Positions 49,305-57,320 of a stretch of 64,000 nt of DNA are shown here, in pieces. The DNA comes from Paenibacillus apiarius (GTDB lineage: Bacteria > Bacillota > Bacilli > Paenibacillales > Paenibacillaceae). Under the pieces are notes generated by a model that did no database searches, was not told the DNA's origin, and saw nothing but the letters and a program-made list of their open reading frames with translations. The stretch lies in assembly GCF_017052585.1 (NCBI RefSeq), contig NZ_JAFFHZ010000001.1:5890001-5954000 (forward strand), read 5' to 3'. Numbering within the stretch: the first letter of the stretch is position 1; the number at the start of each line of letters is the position of its first letter. Position numbers and translations under genes: made by a program.

Positions 49305-49491
49305 ATTCCTTGCTCTCATTATAAATGGCGCTGATGAATATATAGCATATCGATCTCTGCCGAAGCCAGGATTGGACTGCGTGACAACATGTCATTGTAC
49401 TTCCAAAGCCAAATCCATGCTCTCGGGTTAGGATCGGCCATCATTATTTTCAATATTGATTGTTCTCCCTTCCATGCGTCCTCCCCGATCT

Positions 49492-50118
49492 CTAAAAGTT
49501 AATGGCTGCTCTCGCTGCCGACTCGATGCCCATTTCAATGATGCGCTGCTGCTGCTCAGGATATTGATTATGACCTTCGACAATTACGCTGACGATATCA
49601 TCGATGCCGAACAGCTTCAAATTATGCTTCATGAAGCGCACCGCCATCTCCGCTTCGACAGCCGGACCGCTGGAATACACGCCTCCCCGCGCATGAAGCA
49701 AGGCGACCTTCTTGCTATTCATGAGCCCGATCGCTCCGTCCGGTGTGTAGCGGTAGGTCTTTCCGGGCTGATTCAAATAATCCATATACGTATGCAACAC
49801 GGCCGGAACCGTTGTATTCCACATAGGGAAGGCAAAGACGGCCTTATCCGCCGCGACGAATTGGTTCAGGTACCGCATGATCAGGTTGGTGTATTTTTGT
49901 TCCGGCGGCGAGAGCTCCACATCCTTCCGGAGCTTGTACATGCCGTTCATCATGTCATTGTCATAGTAAGGCAAATCCTCGGCATATAAATCCAGTTCAG
50001 TAATGCGATCAGACGGGTGTGATTTCTGGTAATTTTCCAAAAACGCATGATACAGTTTTACGCTGACGGACTGATTAACGGAACGGCAATTAGCTTTCAC
50101 AAACAGTACTTGATTCAT
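49492..50118 (-). CDS. FMN-dependent NADH:quinone oxidoreductase / azoreductase, AzoR-like
   Basis: 208-residue flavodoxin-fold reductase that moves electrons from NAD(P)H to quinones or azo dyes. Motifs are KANCRSVNQSVSVKL (FMN phosphate-binding loop), FAFPMWNTTVPAVLHTYMDY and LLHARGGVYSSGP, all typical of AzoR. AAGGAG lies 8 nt before the ATG. It follows the two-component genes in the same direction but is separated from them by a terminator. Bacillus homologs respond to quinone or thiol stress; regulation here is not visible. Confidence 0.93.
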   Translation of the reverse strand: MNQVLFVKANCRSVNQSVSVKLYHAFLENYQKSHPSDRITELDLYAEDLPYYDNDMMNGMYKLRKDVELSPPEQKYTNLIMRYLNQFVAADKAVFAFPMWNTTVPAVLHTYMDYLNQPGKTYRYTPDGAIGLMNSKKVALLHARGGVYSSGPAVEAEMAVRFMKHNLKLFGIDDIVSVIVEGHNQYPEQQQRIIEMGIESAARAAINF

Positions 50119-50263
50119 TTGGCTTTCTCCTTTACATTCCTTTTCCGGAACCTATGTGTTCGCTCATGATACTGGCTGGAAAATCTCCGGGTTGTTCTGC
50201 AACTTCAGGATAGCAGTTCTCGGAGCGTGCTGGCGTCGGCGAACGGATGGACATTTGCATACT

Positions 50264-50288
50264 AAAAAAGCCCGATCTTCGATCGGAC
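50264..50288 (-). terminator. Terminator of the two-component operon
   Basis: Minus strand GTCCGATC, GAA loop, GATCGGGC, then six T. It lies 27 nt beyond the response-regulator stop. Confidence 0.85.
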
Positions 50289-50314
50289 TTTCTACGACTT
50301 TAGATGTACGTCGG

Positions 50315-50962
50315 CTATTCAACCATGCCTTTCCTCACTGCAAAAATCGCCGCTTGCGTGCGGGCAGTCATCCCCAGCTTCCCGAGCAGATTACTCACAT
50401 GCGTCTTCACGGTCTTCTCGGTAATGTGAAAATCAGAAGCAATTTCCTTGTTGCTCTTGCCCAGAGCAATGAACCGGAGCACTTCCTTCTCCCGTTGCGT
50501 CAGCGACTCCAGCTGAGGTTCGCCGTCCACAGGGCTCTGGCCGCTGGCCAGATGCGACATCAACTGCTCGGTCACGCTCGGATGAAGCTGAACCTGGCCT
50601 TGATGCACGCCGACAATGGCATGCGCGAGCTCATCCGGCATAATATCCTTCATTAAATACCCGTTGGCTCCGGCTTGAATGGCCGGAACGACATGATCTT
50701 TATCGAAATAAGACGTCAATACGAGCACTTTTGTGTCCGGAAGATGCTGCCGGATGTGCCGTGTCGCTTCGATTCCATTCATTTGAGGCAGCATCAAATC
50801 CATAACGACGACATCCGGCTTCCACGTTTCCGCCATTCGGATTGCATCAATCCCGTTCAGCGCTTCACCGATCACCTCGATATCCGGCTGCATCTTTAAG
50901 AAAAAGCGGAGCCCGCGCAGCACCACCGCATGATCATCAACGAGCAATACCCATGCCTGCAA
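50315..50962 (-). CDS. NarL/LuxR-family response regulator
   Basis: Receiver domain about 1-120 with the acidic pair in LLVDDHAVV, phospho-acceptor Asp 55 in VVMDLMLPQMNG, Thr/Ser at VLTSY and Lys in YLMKD. A GerE-type helix-turn-helix follows at about 150-212 (LTQREKEVLRFIALGKSNKEIA and TEKTVKTHVSNLLGKL). Starts at TTG 50962 with GGGGTAGG about 4 nt upstream. The start lies inside the last codons of the kinase gene (26-nt overlap, different frame). LiaR/DegU-like by architecture; the regulon is unknown. Confidence 0.93.
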   Translation of the reverse strand: MQAWVLLVDDHAVVLRGLRFFLKMQPDIEVIGEALNGIDAIRMAETWKPDVVVMDLMLPQMNGIEATRHIRQHLPDTKVLVLTSYFDKDHVVPAIQAGANGYLMKDIMPDELAHAIVGVHQGQVQLHPSVTEQLMSHLASGQSPVDGEPQLESLTQREKEVLRFIALGKSNKEIASDFHITEKTVKTHVSNLLGKLGMTARTQAAIFAVRKGMVE

Positions 50963-52496
50963 TGCCTACCCCGGTGCTCTGCCTGAGCTTGGACGCTGAA
51001 ACACCATTCCCCTCATCCGTAATTTCTAGCGCAACCTGCCCGTCTTCCCAATATAATCGCAGATGAGCCGTGTTCGTCCTCGCATGCTTGCGCACATTAT
51101 TAAGCGCTTCTTGCCCGATGCGAAACAGCGTCTCTTCCATGCAACGGGGCAATTCCAACATGCTCTCGGAACGAGCGGTCACCACCAAGCCCTGCGTCTT
51201 GCCGTACCGGATTAACCCGGTAAGAAGCCCCTCCTCCAACCCGGCGGGACGCAGCTGCCAGATGAGCGATCGCATCTCGCACACCGCATCCTTCGTCAGT
51301 ACTTGCATTTCCGTCAGAGCGGACATGACAGACTCCTCCTGGAAGCCGGGCGAGGAGGCTGGAACCGACAGCAAGCTCTCCATCCCACGGGCCGTCAATT
51401 GCAAGGCGAACAGCTTCTGGGATACCGAATCGTGCAAATCCCGGGCCAATCGGTTGCGTTCCTGCCACATGAGCAAATGGAGCTGCTGTTCATGATACTG
51501 CGCAGTCTCATAGGCGCGTGACATATGCTCGGCCACGAACTCAAGCATTTCCATCATCACGGCATCGAAATGCTTCTGCTCCGCGCTGCCCGCGTAGAGG
51601 ACGCCAATCGGTTTATCCCGCAGCAGGATGGGGACGGCCGCTTGCGAAGCCATATACCGGTAAGAACGGCGTCGCTCATCAGGCCGATCATCATCCTCAT
51701 TCCAGACATGAGGCTTCCTCTCTGTGTACGCCGCCCAGATTGGACCCAATTCTGTTGAGCGGGAACGCTTGGCCCGCGACACCTTGCCAAGCTCCAGCTT
51801 GATGTGCCGGGACAGCTTGCCGTTCTCCGCAATATATACGGCAGCAGCCGCACACCCTAAGTGCTCTCCAACGGCGCGAGCGGCGATTTCCGGAATCTGC
51901 TTCACATCGACCACGCCGCCCAGACATCGCGTCAAATCGCTCAACCGATTCAACATCTCGGCCCGCTTCAGGCGGGATTGGTAGAGCAAAGTCCGTTCAA
52001 TTGCGGTTCCGATCTGGTAGGCGACCGACTGCAGCAGCATCAGTTCTGTGTCATGGAACCGTTCCTTGCCGGGCGCAGCCACATTCAGAATTCCGTATAG
52101 CCGTTCTCCTGCGTGAAGCGGGATGGTGGCATGATGCGTAATGCCTTCGGTATCGCCCCACCGAAATTTCACGGCGTCTTCCAACCGTTTGCAATTGAGC
52201 GTATTGTCCGGTTGGAGAATCTTTCCCTTCCGGTACCGCTCAATGCACCAGCATGAACCGTGCTTCATGTGATGCTTGCCCGCCGCGTTCAGCGCCGGCG
52301 GAAGCTGGTAATCAGCCGCCAGCGCATAATCCGGCTCCTCTTCAACGAGAAAAATCCATCCGGCTTTGAGCCCCGTAATGTCCACCAACGTGCGCAGCAC
52401 ATTATTCAACAACGCCGTAAGGTCAGTCGAACGGTTAATCGTTTCGGCGATCATCTTGAAGGCATGGAGTTCATCAACGGCAATCTCGTTGCCCAT
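50937..52496 (-). CDS. GAF-domain sensor histidine kinase, shortened ATPase domain
   Basis: 519-residue cytoplasmic kinase without TM helices. A GAF domain (about 18-165) is followed by a second GAF-like domain (about 185-325), a HisKA_3 dimerisation helix with ERNRLARDLHDSVSQKL (phospho-acceptor His), and an HATPase_c domain with the N box (ALNNVRKHA) and G1 (ITDEGNGV). The protein stops at GVGIAGMGIAR. Family members normally continue about 40-50 residues after this glycine motif to complete the ATP-binding fold. The response-regulator gene occupies the sequence that follows. The GAF domains suggest a small-molecule or redox signal. Confidence 0.9.
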   Translation of the reverse strand: MGNEIAVDELHAFKMIAETINRSTDLTALLNNVLRTLVDITGLKAGWIFLVEEEPDYALAADYQLPPALNAAGKHHMKHGSCWCIERYRKGKILQPDNTLNCKRLEDAVKFRWGDTEGITHHATIPLHAGERLYGILNVAAPGKERFHDTELMLLQSVAYQIGTAIERTLLYQSRLKRAEMLNRLSDLTRCLGGVVDVKQIPEIAARAVGEHLGCAAAAVYIAENGKLSRHIKLELGKVSRAKRSRSTELGPIWAAYTERKPHVWNEDDDRPDERRRSYRYMASQAAVPILLRDKPIGVLYAGSAEQKHFDAVMMEMLEFVAEHMSRAYETAQYHEQQLHLLMWQERNRLARDLHDSVSQKLFALQLTARGMESLLSVPASSPGFQEESVMSALTEMQVLTKDAVCEMRSLIWQLRPAGLEEGLLTGLIRYGKTQGLVVTARSESMLELPRCMEETLFRIGQEALNNVRKHARTNTAHLRLYWEDGQVALEITDEGNGVSASKLRQSTGVGIAGMGIAR

Positions 52497-52544
52497 ATTC
52501 GCTCCCTCCGTTTGCAGTCTCTTTTATTTATAATCATTATAAAC

Positions 52545-52588
52545 AAAAAACAGGATATTCGCTCGTCGATTTCGATGAACAAATATCC
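52545..52588 (-). terminator. Terminator of the barnase-barstar operon
   Basis: Outer stem GGATATT / AATATCC (complements at 52582-52588 and 52553-52559) with a partly paired interior, followed on the minus strand by a TTTTTT run. Confidence 0.75.
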
Positions 52589-52606
52589 CGCTTCACGGCA
52601 AACCGC

Positions 52607-52882
52607 CTATTGTTTTACGATTAGATGAAACTCTGCCAATTCTTCCTCGGCTTCCCGGAACAGCTCAACCAGTTGGTGGCTATAGTCACCCAGATGGCGC
52701 TCGCTCTGTTCAAAATGTGTCCATTGAATCGTAAGCGGAAGCTCAACCCATCCGGTCAGGCAGTCCCATAACGCATCAAGATTGCGGCCATAATAATCCG
52801 GAAGCGCCAGCTTCTCCTTCAATTCGTCGTGAAGTTGATCGCGGGTCGCATAATGTTGGCCATCCAAAATAATGGTGCGCAT
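52607..52882 (-). CDS. Barstar-family ribonuclease inhibitor
   Basis: 91 residues, cytoplasmic. Barstar family features are IILDGQHYATRDQLHDELKE, LALPDYYGRNLDALWDCLTG (the loop and helix that plug the barnase active site, including the conserved Tyr/Asp/Trp positions) and the C-terminal FREAEEELAEFHLIV. It protects the cell from the ribonuclease encoded immediately upstream, 29 nt away on the same transcript. Good GGAG-type site before the ATG. Confidence 0.96.
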   Translation of the reverse strand: MRTIILDGQHYATRDQLHDELKEKLALPDYYGRNLDALWDCLTGWVELPLTIQWTHFEQSERHLGDYSHQLVELFREAEEELAEFHLIVKQ

Positions 52883-52911
52883 TCTCCATCCCCCTCTCCG
52901 CTCCTCTTCAT

Positions 52912-53334
52912 TTAATTCATCGGTTCAAACGTCTCATAATGATTTTCCGTCTTATATATGAGACCGTCATTGGAGTATAATAAGCGATCCTTGCCCCGAA
53001 AGCCCGACTCATAGTTGATGTCCGCTTCGTGCCATACCCGGCCTTGCTTCTTCGGCAGCTTCCCTTCCCGATTGCGGAACACATCGCCGCCAATGCTCTT
53101 GCCTGGAGCCACCTCATGTAAATTTCCTTTTTTCGCTTGCCACCCGAGCGCTTCCGCTTCCTTCTTCGTAATGAAATTGGACGGCAGCGCCTGATGGGCC
53201 TTGATATAGTCCGCTACCTCCTGAAAGCCAGTTAATGGCTTCGTATCCGAATCCGATACAGGCGTAACGGAAGGACTACAGCCAGCCAGCACGAATAATG
53301 TCAGCAGCAGACACAAGGACTTCATCCACTTCAA
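52912..53334 (-). CDS. Barnase-type extracellular ribonuclease with lipoprotein signal
   Basis: 140-residue guanyl-preferring RNase homologous to barnase along its whole length (VADYIKAHQALPSNFITKKE, LGWQAKKGNLHEVAPGKSIG, YETF at the end). The catalytic set is intact: Glu 103, Arg 113, Arg 117 and His 132 correspond to barnase Glu73, Arg83, Arg87 and His102. The signal sequence LLLTLFVLAGC has a lipobox with Cys 19, so the enzyme may be lipid-anchored on the cell surface, unlike freely secreted classic barnase. TTG start at 53334 with AGGGGG 8 nt upstream is preferred over ATG 53325. Barstar follows directly. Confidence 0.94.
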   Translation of the reverse strand: MKWMKSLCLLLTLFVLAGCSPSVTPVSDSDTKPLTGFQEVADYIKAHQALPSNFITKKEAEALGWQAKKGNLHEVAPGKSIGGDVFRNREGKLPKKQGRVWHEADINYESGFRGKDRLLYSNDGLIYKTENHYETFEPMN

Positions 53335-53404
53335 GTCGGTATCCCCCTATCTCTGACGATATCACCGTATTATCTTACCATGTTTCCGCTCGCACATCAC
53401 GATC

Positions 53405-53447
53405 GCAAAAAAAGAGAACGCTCCGATTAAGCCGAATGCGTTCTCTT
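53405..53447 (-). terminator. Terminator of the peptide-binding lipoprotein gene
   Basis: Stem AAGAGAACGC / GCGTTCTCTT (53412-53421 and 53438-53447) with a 16-nt loop and a left-hand A run (U on the minus strand), 13 nt beyond the stop. Confidence 0.88.
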
Positions 53448-53459
53448 CCATTTGTAAGG

Positions 53460-55223
53460 CTATTGAATTTGAATCTTCGCAAGATCATAAGTAAAGTTGC
53501 GGTATGGCGACATGTCAAAGCCTTGAATGCGCGCGTTCGTGCCGAACATATCCCGGCGTTGATACATGAAAATGTAAGGCAAGTCTTCATTCAGTTCTTG
53601 ATACAGCTCTTTGAAGATCGGTTTGCGTTTCTCGACGTCAATTTCCTTGCCTGCTTTCGTAAACAATTCGTCGACTTTCGGGTTGGAATAACCGACGTCG
53701 TTCTGCGAGCCGCCCGTCTTGAACACGTTCTCGCCGGATTGCGGATCCGGCGTCAATTGCCACGCCATGAACAGCATGTCGAAATCGCCTTTTTTCCGCT
53801 TTTCGACGACGGCATTGAAGTCCATCATTTCAGCGTTGAACTCGATGCCGAGTTCTTTGTAATTGGCTTGCGCGACCGGAATGATGGCGTCATTGACCGG
53901 ATTTGGCGTCGTCGCCGTGAAGTTGATTTTGAATTTCTTGCCGTCCTTCTCGCGAAGTCCGTCCGCTCCGACCTTCCAGCCGGCTTCATCCAGCAATTGC
54001 TTTGCTTTATCAAGGTCAAAGTTATAATGAGTCACTTCATCTGTATAAGACCAAGATACTTTAGACTGCGGTACATCGATGACTTCCGCATAGCCTTGGT
54101 ATATGGCGTCAACGATTTCTTGACGGTTCAAGCCGTATGCCAACGCTTGACGGACTCGCTTATCTTTAAACTCATCACGGTTATGGTTAAACGTAATGTA
54201 TCCATATCCGTTAGTCGGGAACAGCGTAACATCGAGGAAGCCCATTTCTTTCAATTGTTCCACCTGATCTTTGTTTACGCTAATATTGTCCATGTCCGTC
54301 TCGCCCGTTTGCAGCAGTTGGACGTTCGTTTCTTCCGTCGTAAATTTGTAAATCATATTTTCGATCTTTGGCTTGCCTTCGAAATACAGCTCATTCGCTG
54401 CGAACACCGCTTCCTGTCCGGCTACGAACTTAACCAGCTTGTAAGGGCCGGAACCGAGCGGCGAAGTGAACAGATCTCTCATATAACCGAGGCTGCCTTG
54501 CTTATAATCTTTGCCGTAATATGCTTTTGGCATGACCCCTACGCCTCCGATGGTGGAAAATGCCAATGCGCTGATTTCGGTTGTCGTTATTTCAATCGTT
54601 TTCGGGTCGATAACTTTGATGCCTTCAATTGAGGTTGCTTTGCCGTCCTTATATTCCTGACCGCCTTTGATGCGGGCATGGGCAATTACGTCGGAAGGAC
54701 CGTCGTAGGATTTGTCGTGCAGCAGCGTGATGGAGAAGGCCACGTCTTCAGCGGTTAACGGCGTGCCGTCGCTGAACTTGACCCCGTCTTTCAGCTTGAA
54801 TGTATATGTCAGCTTGTCTTCCGAAACTTCGTAGCTTTCCGCCAAATCTTCGGAATACGTGCCGTCCTGGTTTATTTTGAGCAAGGAATTAAATACTGCG
54901 GAGGTCATATAATTGTCATACACGTTCTCGGCAAAAATTGGATTTATGATGCCGGAAGGAGCAAGCATCCCGACGATAATCGTATCTTTTCGGTTTTTTG
55001 CGGCTTCTGGGGATTTGCCCGGGTCCGAAGCTTTGATAACGCCTTCAGAGATAATTTCGCTATCCGCGCCTTGGTCCTTGTCGTTGCCTTCTCCCTTCGG
55101 CTGTTCAGCCGCTTGATCATTCGGCTTGTCGCCGGATCCCGCATTGCTTCCGCCGCCGCAAGCGGACAGCACTAAGGTCAATGACAGAAGCAAGCACATG
55201 ATGGTACTGAATTTCTTCTTCAC
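53460..55223 (-). CDS. Oligopeptide-type ABC transporter substrate-binding lipoprotein (OppA/AppA-like)
   Basis: 587-residue SBP_bac_5 protein that captures peptides, or another solute, outside the membrane. The signal ends in a lipobox LVLSACGGG (Cys near residue 22), then a low-complexity linker rich in Gly, Asp and Gln. The ligand-binding fold has LAESYEVSEDKLTYTFKLKD and GVKFSDGTPLTAEDVAFSIT, the family signature. GTG start with AGGGGGAG upstream. No permease or ATPase gene is adjacent, so it must serve a transporter encoded elsewhere. Own terminator, monocistronic. Confidence 0.93.
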   Translation of the reverse strand: MKKKFSTIMCLLLSLTLVLSACGGGSNAGSGDKPNDQAAEQPKGEGNDKDQGADSEIISEGVIKASDPGKSPEAAKNRKDTIIVGMLAPSGIINPIFAENVYDNYMTSAVFNSLLKINQDGTYSEDLAESYEVSEDKLTYTFKLKDGVKFSDGTPLTAEDVAFSITLLHDKSYDGPSDVIAHARIKGGQEYKDGKATSIEGIKVIDPKTIEITTTEISALAFSTIGGVGVMPKAYYGKDYKQGSLGYMRDLFTSPLGSGPYKLVKFVAGQEAVFAANELYFEGKPKIENMIYKFTTEETNVQLLQTGETDMDNISVNKDQVEQLKEMGFLDVTLFPTNGYGYITFNHNRDEFKDKRVRQALAYGLNRQEIVDAIYQGYAEVIDVPQSKVSWSYTDEVTHYNFDLDKAKQLLDEAGWKVGADGLREKDGKKFKINFTATTPNPVNDAIIPVAQANYKELGIEFNAEMMDFNAVVEKRKKGDFDMLFMAWQLTPDPQSGENVFKTGGSQNDVGYSNPKVDELFTKAGKEIDVEKRKPIFKELYQELNEDLPYIFMYQRRDMFGTNARIQGFDMSPYRNFTYDLAKIQIQ

Positions 55224-55822
55224 TAGATTCTCCCCCTACTTAAGAAAAATGTTCTTTGCTTATGTTAAATAAATTGTGCACATAGGATAGGTAGGTATTG
55301 CACATATCATAACGTTCATAACATAGATGCAGTGCATATTAATAGAACATTGGTCAAGCGAATCTTCGAGAAATCATTACCAAAAAGAAGGTACCCATAT
55401 TTAGGCGCTCAATAATTATCCATAATACTACTTTAAAATTTTTCATTTGTAAATCCCTATATTTATTCTAAAATAATGAATTTTATGCACACCACTCCTC
55501 TGTAATAACCACACTTTTTATGCATTATATGGTTATCTATTCACAAGAATGCCACAATTTTGCCGCCGTCTTCATTACGTGCAACACAAATTCGAAAAGC
55601 CCAGCCAAATCGGCTGAGCACATTGTATTGCAGCGGGCTTATTGAATTGTGCGTCCGGCAAACCGCAAGCCCCCTGCTCGTGCCGTCACTTTATCGAACC
55701 GTACTTCTTCCTTAGGGTTTGCGATTTATGAATCATGCCTTCAACCCCATAATTATGCATCTTTTTATTAATCCCATTTATATTTAATGATGTAAAATAA
55801 ATAGGAAAACTCACTTGAGCGG
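55224..55822. other. Long intergenic region without a recognised gene
   Basis: 600 bases, AT-rich next to the binding-protein gene and GC-richer near 55600-55700. Only short inverted repeats (AGCC...GGCT near 55600) were seen. It presumably holds the promoter of the binding-protein gene. Confidence 0.5.
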
Positions 55823-56878
55823 CTACACCTTGAACCACCCTTTTCTCCGAAACCACAAGTACATTCCCACGCCGACAAGCATCATCACTGCAAGCACAAT
55901 AAAATATCCGTAAGGTGAATTTAGCTCTGGCATGAATTCAAAGTTCATCCCGTATACGCCCGCGATAAATGTCAAAGGAATGAAAATGGAAGAGATAATC
56001 GTGAGCGTCATCATGATGCTATTCATTCGGTTCGAGTTAAACGAAATGTAGCTGTCACGTATATCAGCCGTCATGTCCCGGTTGGATTCGATTAATTCAG
56101 ACAGACGGAGCAAATGGTCATGAATGTCGATAAAATAGACATGGTGCTCTTTGAACGCGGCCAGACGCTCGGAGTTCAAAATACGATACAGCAAATCCCG
56201 CATGGAATTTACCGTCCGGCGCAGCTTCAATAGATCTCCGCGGATGTCAAACAGCTCGTCCATCAAGCGGTTCCCGTTCGCTTTCTTCAGATTGTCGTCC
56301 AACTTATCGACAGCTTCTTCGATCAGATATACGGCAGGGAAAAATTGATCCACCAATTTATCCATCACGAGATAGGCAATATAGACAGGCCCTTTTGCCC
56401 ATAGCGCTTCATTGACCGATACTTTTTCCCACACCTCTTCAAGCTCCTCGCATTCCTGCAGGTGGAAGGAAACCACATAGTTGTTTCCGACAAATAAATC
56501 AACTTCTTCCGCATCCAAGGTCCGTTGGTTCAAAGCATGGAGCACAAAAAAATTGTATTCTCCGTAATAATCCATCTTCGGACGCTGCAGAAAGTGAAAG
56601 CAATCTTCAATCGCCAAAGGATGAAAATGAAAATGACGGGCTAATAAGACAGCTTCTTCCTGGCTTGGACTGTCGAAATCAACCCAATACCATTCAATAT
56701 CCGGATTGTTCAATCGTTCGAGCGGCAGATTATGCAGCAGCGCGGCGTCCTTCGTAAGCGCGAGTGTACGAATCAATGCAGTCCATTCCTCTCTGTTCGC
56801 TACTTGATGAATCCATTGTACACCTGCGCGCGAAAATGAAAAAGGCAGGATGACTCCTGCCCGGACAATCCGATTCAT
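55823..56878 (-). CDS. corA: CorA-family magnesium/metal transporter
   Basis: 351-residue pentameric channel subunit for Mg2+ (possibly Co2+/Ni2+). A large cytoplasmic N-terminal domain (EDCFHFLQRPKMDYYGEYNF near residues 90-115) and long stalk helix lead to two C-terminal TM helices. The pore signature GMN sits in FIAGVYGMNFEF before the extracellular loop with the MPEL variant, and a basic C-terminal tail RRKGWFKV follows. The start ATG directly follows the YmaF stop codon (adjacent bases), so the two genes are translationally coupled. Confidence 0.95.
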   Translation of the reverse strand: MNRIVRAGVILPFSFSRAGVQWIHQVANREEWTALIRTLALTKDAALLHNLPLERLNNPDIEWYWVDFDSPSQEEAVLLARHFHFHPLAIEDCFHFLQRPKMDYYGEYNFFVLHALNQRTLDAEEVDLFVGNNYVVSFHLQECEELEEVWEKVSVNEALWAKGPVYIAYLVMDKLVDQFFPAVYLIEEAVDKLDDNLKKANGNRLMDELFDIRGDLLKLRRTVNSMRDLLYRILNSERLAAFKEHHVYFIDIHDHLLRLSELIESNRDMTADIRDSYISFNSNRMNSIMMTLTIISSIFIPLTFIAGVYGMNFEFMPELNSPYGYFIVLAVMMLVGVGMYLWFRRKGWFKV

Positions 56879-57271
56879 TTACTCTTCATTGCCGGTGCGC
56901 CCGCTGTACGCATGTCTATGCGGAATCATGCCGTTAACCGTCGTTACACCCTCGAACAGATGATAGTGTCCTCCGCTTGGAAGCGGAATGGCTGGACCGG
57001 TCACTCCCTGAATGACATGAGTATGGCCATCATCGAACGATGTGACGGTGTAGTATTCATGCATATGGGGAACTCCGCTCGGCGCAGGCGCTGTCGTACC
57101 GGCATATTGGTGACGATGGCCGACATCGATGGACGTCTGCCCCGCAAACTTGTGAGTATGGACAGGTCTGCCGTTCCATGTCGTGATATACAAGCCGTGT
57201 GAATGCCGGCCGTTCCCATCTTCCGAATGGATAACGAACCCGGTAACCGGTATTTCCATCACGTTACACAT
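56879..57271 (-). CDS. YmaF family histidine-rich protein
   Basis: 130 residues dominated by repeated HxH units (GRHSHGLY, PVHTHKF, VGHRHQY, PHMHEYY, DGHTHVI, GHYHLFEG, IPHRHAY). This is the hallmark of YmaF, a Bacillus protein of unknown function. The motifs suggest metal binding, and coupling to corA (no intergenic base) suggests a link with metal handling; both are inference. ATG at 57271 lies close to GGAGAAGG; the in-frame GTG or ATG 9-12 nt later is an alternative start. Confidence 0.88.
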   Translation of the reverse strand: MCNVMEIPVTGFVIHSEDGNGRHSHGLYITTWNGRPVHTHKFAGQTSIDVGHRHQYAGTTAPAPSGVPHMHEYYTVTSFDDGHTHVIQGVTGPAIPLPSGGHYHLFEGVTTVNGMIPHRHAYSGRTGNEE

Positions 57272-57320
57272 CCTTCTCCTCAGATCTGTAACGTATTGTA
57301 TGTGCGATTGTCAAAAAGGG

